DNA of 64,000 bases from Phoronis australis (Eukaryota; Phoronida; Phoronidae): contig NMRA01000233.1 in the NCBI GenBank assembly GCA_002633005.1, positions 313,687-377,686 of the forward strand, in the 5' to 3' direction. The number at the start of each line of letters is the position of its first letter. Positions within the stretch are counted from its first letter, which is position 1. A program made the translations under genes and the position numbers. Shown here in pieces: positions 59,738-64,000 of this stretch. The notes under the pieces are model-generated. The model saw only the letters and a list, made by a program, of their open reading frames with translations, did no database searches and was not told where the DNA came from.

Positions 59738-62700
59738 GTGTATGTGTATGTGTATGTGTATGTATATATATGTATGTATGTATGTATATGTATATGTATA
59801 TGTATATATACAACCCTGTTGGCGACAGTTTTAACTCGGTCTTTTGGTTGGTTGGTTTGGTACGTCCATATGAAGGTAAACATTATTGGGGAGAGGGCAT
59901 AAAACTAATTCGACTTCGCCAGCTTCGGCTGTGAAATCTGATGAAGTACGTGGAGAAACAGCATTCATCTCGAAAAGAATAGATGGAACAACGTGTCGGA
60001 AACTACGGTTATAGTTTGTCTATTTCCGAGAGTAAAAATGAGGCCCAGGTTTGCTGAAATTTCTCTTATGAGGTACATTTTAAAAGAGTGTGATTACGCA
60101 GTCTTTTCAAAATCCCTTGATAGATATTGGCACCTGAGTTTCTAGAGGTTAACCACATTTCATCATCCAACGTCAAAATTCACCACAACACCAATTATTA
60201 TTATTTCAGATTGGCAAAAATCCGATAGTGCACTTTGCTTTTCAGGGTAGGATGATAGAGATGTACCCGAATTTCAGCCTGCATCGAAGCTCAGCGAGGT
60301 ATCATCAGTTCTTTACAAAATGAACTAACATTAATCTAAGAATCAGTCGATTTTCGTACATAAGTATAGCGTGTAAATCTGAAGCTCTGCTGGTCACCAT
60401 GTAGGCATGTAGAGCCGTCAAATGGCAACACAAAATAAAAACTTGAGCCACACACAACATGAATTTTGAGTTAATCACAGGTTGTTAAGTTAAAAATTGC
60501 CAGGTCTACACACTTTGAGCGAGGACACTGGTCCTGGTCATCAAAAATCATTACCGGCATCTTGACAGTCAGATCGACATAGTGAATTTCGTACGAATGA
60601 CTCCCTCTTCATCAATAATGCTTTTCCAATAATTATTTTCTAAGGAAACGCTATTTTTTGAAATTCTTTTGAAAAAGTTACCGATATTTTTTATTGTTAT
60701 GAAACCACCAATATCTTTGTGTAATTCATAAACAGTGGTCCTTATGTTCTTCTATCTTTCGATTTAGGTAAATCCTACTGTTTTATTAATTTTTTTGCTA
60801 TTTTAATACGCTTTTGTTTATTTGGGCCATATATCGTGATGCTTCTGTGCTTCTTACGAACATATCATGTTGTTTACATCGCCATTTTGAATTTTTTCAA
60901 CATCCCTCGCGAACACTTGACAGTGACAGGGGATTCCTTAATATGGAAGGCAGCTGCCCAAAATAATCTACATGTAATATGAAAGGCAGTATCATTTAAA
61001 AGAACTGCAAAATGATAACAGTTCATTCCATCATTGGGTCATCTTACTTCCGTTATACAGTCACTTTCTCTAACATACGAGGGTTGTACGATTTCACGAG
61101 AACAGCAAAAGAGGTGAAACTGATTGCATCATTGATAACCCCTCTGCGAATGGCCACTCAAGAAAAATGATGGATTCCATAAAAGGGCCCGCGTCAAATA
61201 CCCATATTTAGTATCAAATTAAGAATAAGCAGAAAAGAGAGGCAGATAATTCCAACATCCCTTGCTAGAAAGGAGTATCTGCAAAAAAGCTTTGCATTTC
61301 TTGAAATTGTCTTCTTGACTTTAAAAATCTGAATCAATTAGCGCTGGGATATCTGTTCGTTACAACTTTTCTCGGAGTTCGTATGAACAAGAGCACGTTT
61401 TCAATTAAGGGTGATCCATGCTGCAATTTTTGTGCCCTCTAACAAAATTTCCTGGGCCCTAAAACCCTAAATCCAGCATAGTTAAGCAATGCTTTCTTAA
61501 ACATTCTCTCTTCTACATGTTTTGCTGTGCTTTTCTCTTCTCGACTTCCCCTGCCTATGACCCTCACCCCTACAAGTTATCGGGGGCACGTACCCTTCCC
61601 CATTTCCTGCGTTCCTCCTTAGTGGGGGAAGGGGTAATGACCCCCCAACTTCACAGGTGAGGGACGCTCGCCTTTCTGCACCCCGCGTCCTACGCCCGTG
61701 ATGTTCTTGTTCGGTCAAGTGGGTTCTTAAGAAGAACTATCTAGAGAAAAACTAGCAAAAATCGGGGACGCGTTCCGTAAACGCAAACCACTCACTTAGG
61801 AGTGAAAGCAATCAACGATCCACCATGACCCAAAATTCCAATGACCAATCACTCCAGTGGGGGCCATTTACCTAGAACTCACGAGGAAGGTTCCAATGTT
61901 AGTTCTAAAACACTCGTGGGGTCTTTCATCATCTCAATTTTCTCGCAAAAATCACTTAGCTCTACAGAACGCAATACTTCTACCACTTATTACAATTTAT
62001 TTCTGTACCTCTGTACTATCAGATGAGTTACTTTGGAAATCAATGTTATGATGGATTAACAAGACTTGAAAACTCTACTGCTAACAGCGAAACACGGTGA
62101 CATTTGGCAATTGGTGAGCGCCCACGAATAGTGTCAAATGTGTACGTGTTTATTTCGTTATTATGCACCAAGAGAGATTTCACTGGTTAATCTTTGACAG
62201 TTCCCCATTTGAATATGAATAGCTAAGGGTAAAAGTGCTTAACATGTCACAAAAGCTCATTTGCTATTGCTTATAGCAGTCTTCGTATGGAGGCCATGTT
62301 GAAATGGTTTGTGATGTCGACTCCATTACTCAATGCGTAAAAGACTGTTAAATGCCGAACGAAATAATGCCGCCCAATTTATGTACCTTGAAGTATTTTC
62401 CATCCATCGCGTAGCAACCACAGCTGTCTTTATGCACACAATTACCGCCCTCTCTGACGTAGCCAGGTGAACATTCACATCCCTCTTGGTCGGGTTCTCC
62501 ACATTTTGGATCGGGATCAGCGCACGTTGCCGGGCAACCGGACATCTTCTCCTTGTAGACGCTGTTGCGTGGGCACTTAAGTGCTGTCGAGAAACATGAA
62601 AATGTTAGATCACAGCCATTTCACTGATTACCATAGGCGAAAAGACTGTTTATTACCATTGTCAATGAGCATGAAGGTTTTCAGCTGATACTGATGAAAC

Positions 62701-63082
62701 AGACATATAGCAAATCATAGATAGTTACGTCTGCAGTCAGAAAATATTTTGTGTATCAACTGAAATTACCGGAGGTCATTTTGCATGGAGTTTGCCGATT
62801 AACTCAGCAAATACAAGTCAAATCTATTGTAAATGTATTAAAAATTCCTTTAAATTCTTTGAATGTTATACGTACGACAGTTGCCTGCTTTTCTCCAAAG
62901 AACGTCCACTCCAGTCTCTTTACATTTTTTAGCTAACAGCTCTAAAGCTTCGCACTGTGAACCGATCTTCACTTTTTTGAGGTTGTCTTTCATTCCGCAA
63001 ATGTCGAAGATGCAGTTTCTATGTTCAGCCTCTGCATGTTCCATTATCTTGGGATTTTTAGCAAGACAATCAGCGAAGGGTC
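57054..63082 (-). CDS. Mosaic extracellular protein: C8, TIL, TILa and an extreme Lys/Arg-rich exon (partial gene)
   Basis: Minus-strand exons in order: 63082-62876 encodes a C8 domain (PFADCLAKN, NCIFDICGM, CEALELLAKKCKETG), phase 1 to 1. 62583-62387 encodes a TIL domain (CPRNSVYKEKMSGCPATCAD, GCECSPGYVREGGNCVHKD), phase 1 to 0. 59558-59405 encodes TILa (LGETRVSTDC, CIENNACVVKNGVRGCF), phase 0 to 1. Junctions give the canonical GNC-PLKCP and GKYFK-LGET. The next phase 1 exon, 57410-57054, starts QKVVTQGGDPVILK, where a further vWD domain (usually SGDPH) would begin. It then becomes about 85 residues of almost pure K/R/E/Q (RKRRERQQRKIKKRQERKRK). It ends at a GTAAGG donor in phase 1; read through, it would instead stop at 56989 after CIPPGKKVLP. 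The 5' vWD exons lie beyond 63.1 kb and were not found. Such proteins are secreted, multimeric matrix or mucus components. The first three exons are firm; joining the basic exon is inference from phase. Confidence 0.72.
57411..59404. other. Presumed intron of the mosaic gene
   Basis: No exon recognised on either strand. It holds family A copy 4 (58403-58672). One undetermined base (n) is present at 58937. Confidence 0.5.
58403..58672 (+). repeat. Dispersed MITE-like repeat, family A, copy 4
   Basis: Starts TCATGCGCGCACTCAGGGG, with CCTATTTGGCGGTGTGGGCAA, GACAAAAGTCCACTAAAAAGG and AATTCATAGCTCTGAAC inside. It is the fullest copy, about 270 bp. Confidence 0.85.
59693..59808. repeat. Compound microsatellite (CA)n(TA)n(TATGTG)n
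   Basis: CACACA passes into TATATA, then TGTATG and TATATG runs up to about 59808. Confidence 0.96.
59809..62386. other. Presumed intron of the mosaic gene; nothing coding seen
   Basis: AT-rich up to 61500, then a GC-rich patch (61540-61720) whose minus-strand frame (61497-61718) has no domain pattern. The phase 0 donor at 62387 and phase 0 acceptor at 59558 allow this to be a single intron. Confidence 0.5.
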
Positions 63083-63493
63083 CTAAAATGAACAGATGAC
63101 GTATATTGTTAATGCACACATTGCTTATATACACGCGTCGTGTAGTTGCCAAACATAACGGCAGTTAGACGGTCCGGGATAGAAATCTCCTTCGTCCAGT
63201 GGGTAGGAAAACCCGTTGCTATATTAGCCTCGTTTTAGTATTGCCAGGCTGATTCTAGGAATGATGATCATTTTTGCGCAATTTCTGCAACTTGACTTGT
63301 CTTTTAACATCAAGCCTGACTACCATTTATATTGCCAGGAAATGGTCAGAATATCACAGTCACTTAACAATCGCGACTGGCTTCAATTCAAATGCTTGAT
63401 ATGTGCAGTAGGTCTTCTGATCAAAGTGTTAATCAGCTGATTAAAAAATCATTAAAACGAAACTCAAGGTCACGAATTGTGTTCACTGGGGGG

Positions 63494-63544
<51 letters not shown>

Positions 63545-64000
63545 AATGAACTGTGACTCCCGCAATTAGCAACTTTGTGCATAGGCACTTTACATTCCTG
63601 CCTTCAATTTCTTCGTTGCCGCCGTTTCTGAGTTGTGTGTGTGTGTAAACGGTCGCTTGACACCAATCATCTTGTGCCGTGTCAGTTGCGCCGTGTCAAA
63701 ATTTAATTTCTATACGGGACTATATACTTACGAGTAATTAACGTAACAAAACACGCCCCTGGTATTGCCCCTAATTGATATTTAAGTAAATCTTGGGATT
63801 TTCTAAAACAAAAGCTCAATTGTCACAAGAAAAAAAATTGTATACGCATGCAATCGACAATGCGTTAAAACCGAACATGTCTTCAGCTGAAGAAATTTGA
63901 TGTTGACCCTTTACCGAAATAAGATTGATCTGGTCAAGTTTCGTTCTAAGATGAGCAGTGGTTTCTGGATTTGAGAAGAATTAACAGTTCATAATTCGGG
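63083..64000. other. Upstream of the C8 exon; earlier vWD exons not found
   Basis: A vWD domain with a phase 1 donor is expected on the minus strand but no segment reads like one, so the preceding exon is probably beyond the window. Contains the CAA microsatellite. Confidence 0.45.
63493..63543. repeat. (CAA)n microsatellite
   Basis: About 17 uninterrupted AAC/CAA triplets. Confidence 0.98.

Noticed and set aside
59612-59902. Frames with long IYIYIY or VYVYVY runs (also at 4327-4515 and 45539-45721)
   Set aside because: These are translations of microsatellites, not genes.

Overview
The window is from an animal nuclear genome: genes are split by GT-AG introns, exons are short with matching phases, and intergenic DNA is crowded with LINEs, gypsy retrotransposons, DNA transposons, MITEs and microsatellites. 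The gene families (trefoil-GH31 glucosidase, C8/TIL/TILa von Willebrand-type extracellular protein, fibronectin-I-like secreted protein, plant-type 2OG oxygenase) and the transposons (gypsy, Kolobok-like, CR1/jockey-type LINEs) fit a marine invertebrate. I cannot name the phylum safely.

Layout. 1-1627: broken Ty3/gypsy pol. 3361-16271 (+): a secreted protein gene with a Thr/Ser-rich linker and a fibronectin type I-like module. Its long intron holds a second degraded gypsy element (about 5989-11545, minus), which is itself interrupted by a 1.82-kb terminal-inverted-repeat element (9133-10952) flanked by TA. 16360-17640: decayed LINE. 19-21.2 kb: MITEs. 21830-30277 (+): a complete eight-exon 2-oxoglutarate/Fe(II) oxygenase gene of 309 codons. 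31353-32117 (-): a small candidate secreted protein gene. 32823-37494 (-): a trefoil-bearing GH31 alpha-glucosidase with intact catalytic residues, whose last exon I could not place. 40.6-42.2 kb: a tandem array of about 430-bp units, related to inverted fragments in the introns of the oxygenase gene.

The minus strand from 63.1 kb down to 43.7 kb is the most unusual region. C8, TIL and TILa exons can be read as one gene, and splice phase predicts that they continue into an exon encoding an extremely Lys/Arg-rich stretch at the place where another vWD domain would normally begin. Further along are two diverged copies (54.1/53.6 kb and 44.6/44.1 kb) of a six-cysteine basic exon plus a short following exon, lying in a segmental duplication of about 1.5 kb. 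Between these copies sit a LINE (46.1-50.2 kb) with a complete ORF1 and a decayed ORF2, and an internally deleted THAP/Kolobok-like DNA transposon (50730-52416) with TTAA target duplications.

All gene models are read by eye from splice consensus, phase continuity and family motifs. No transcript or database evidence was available.
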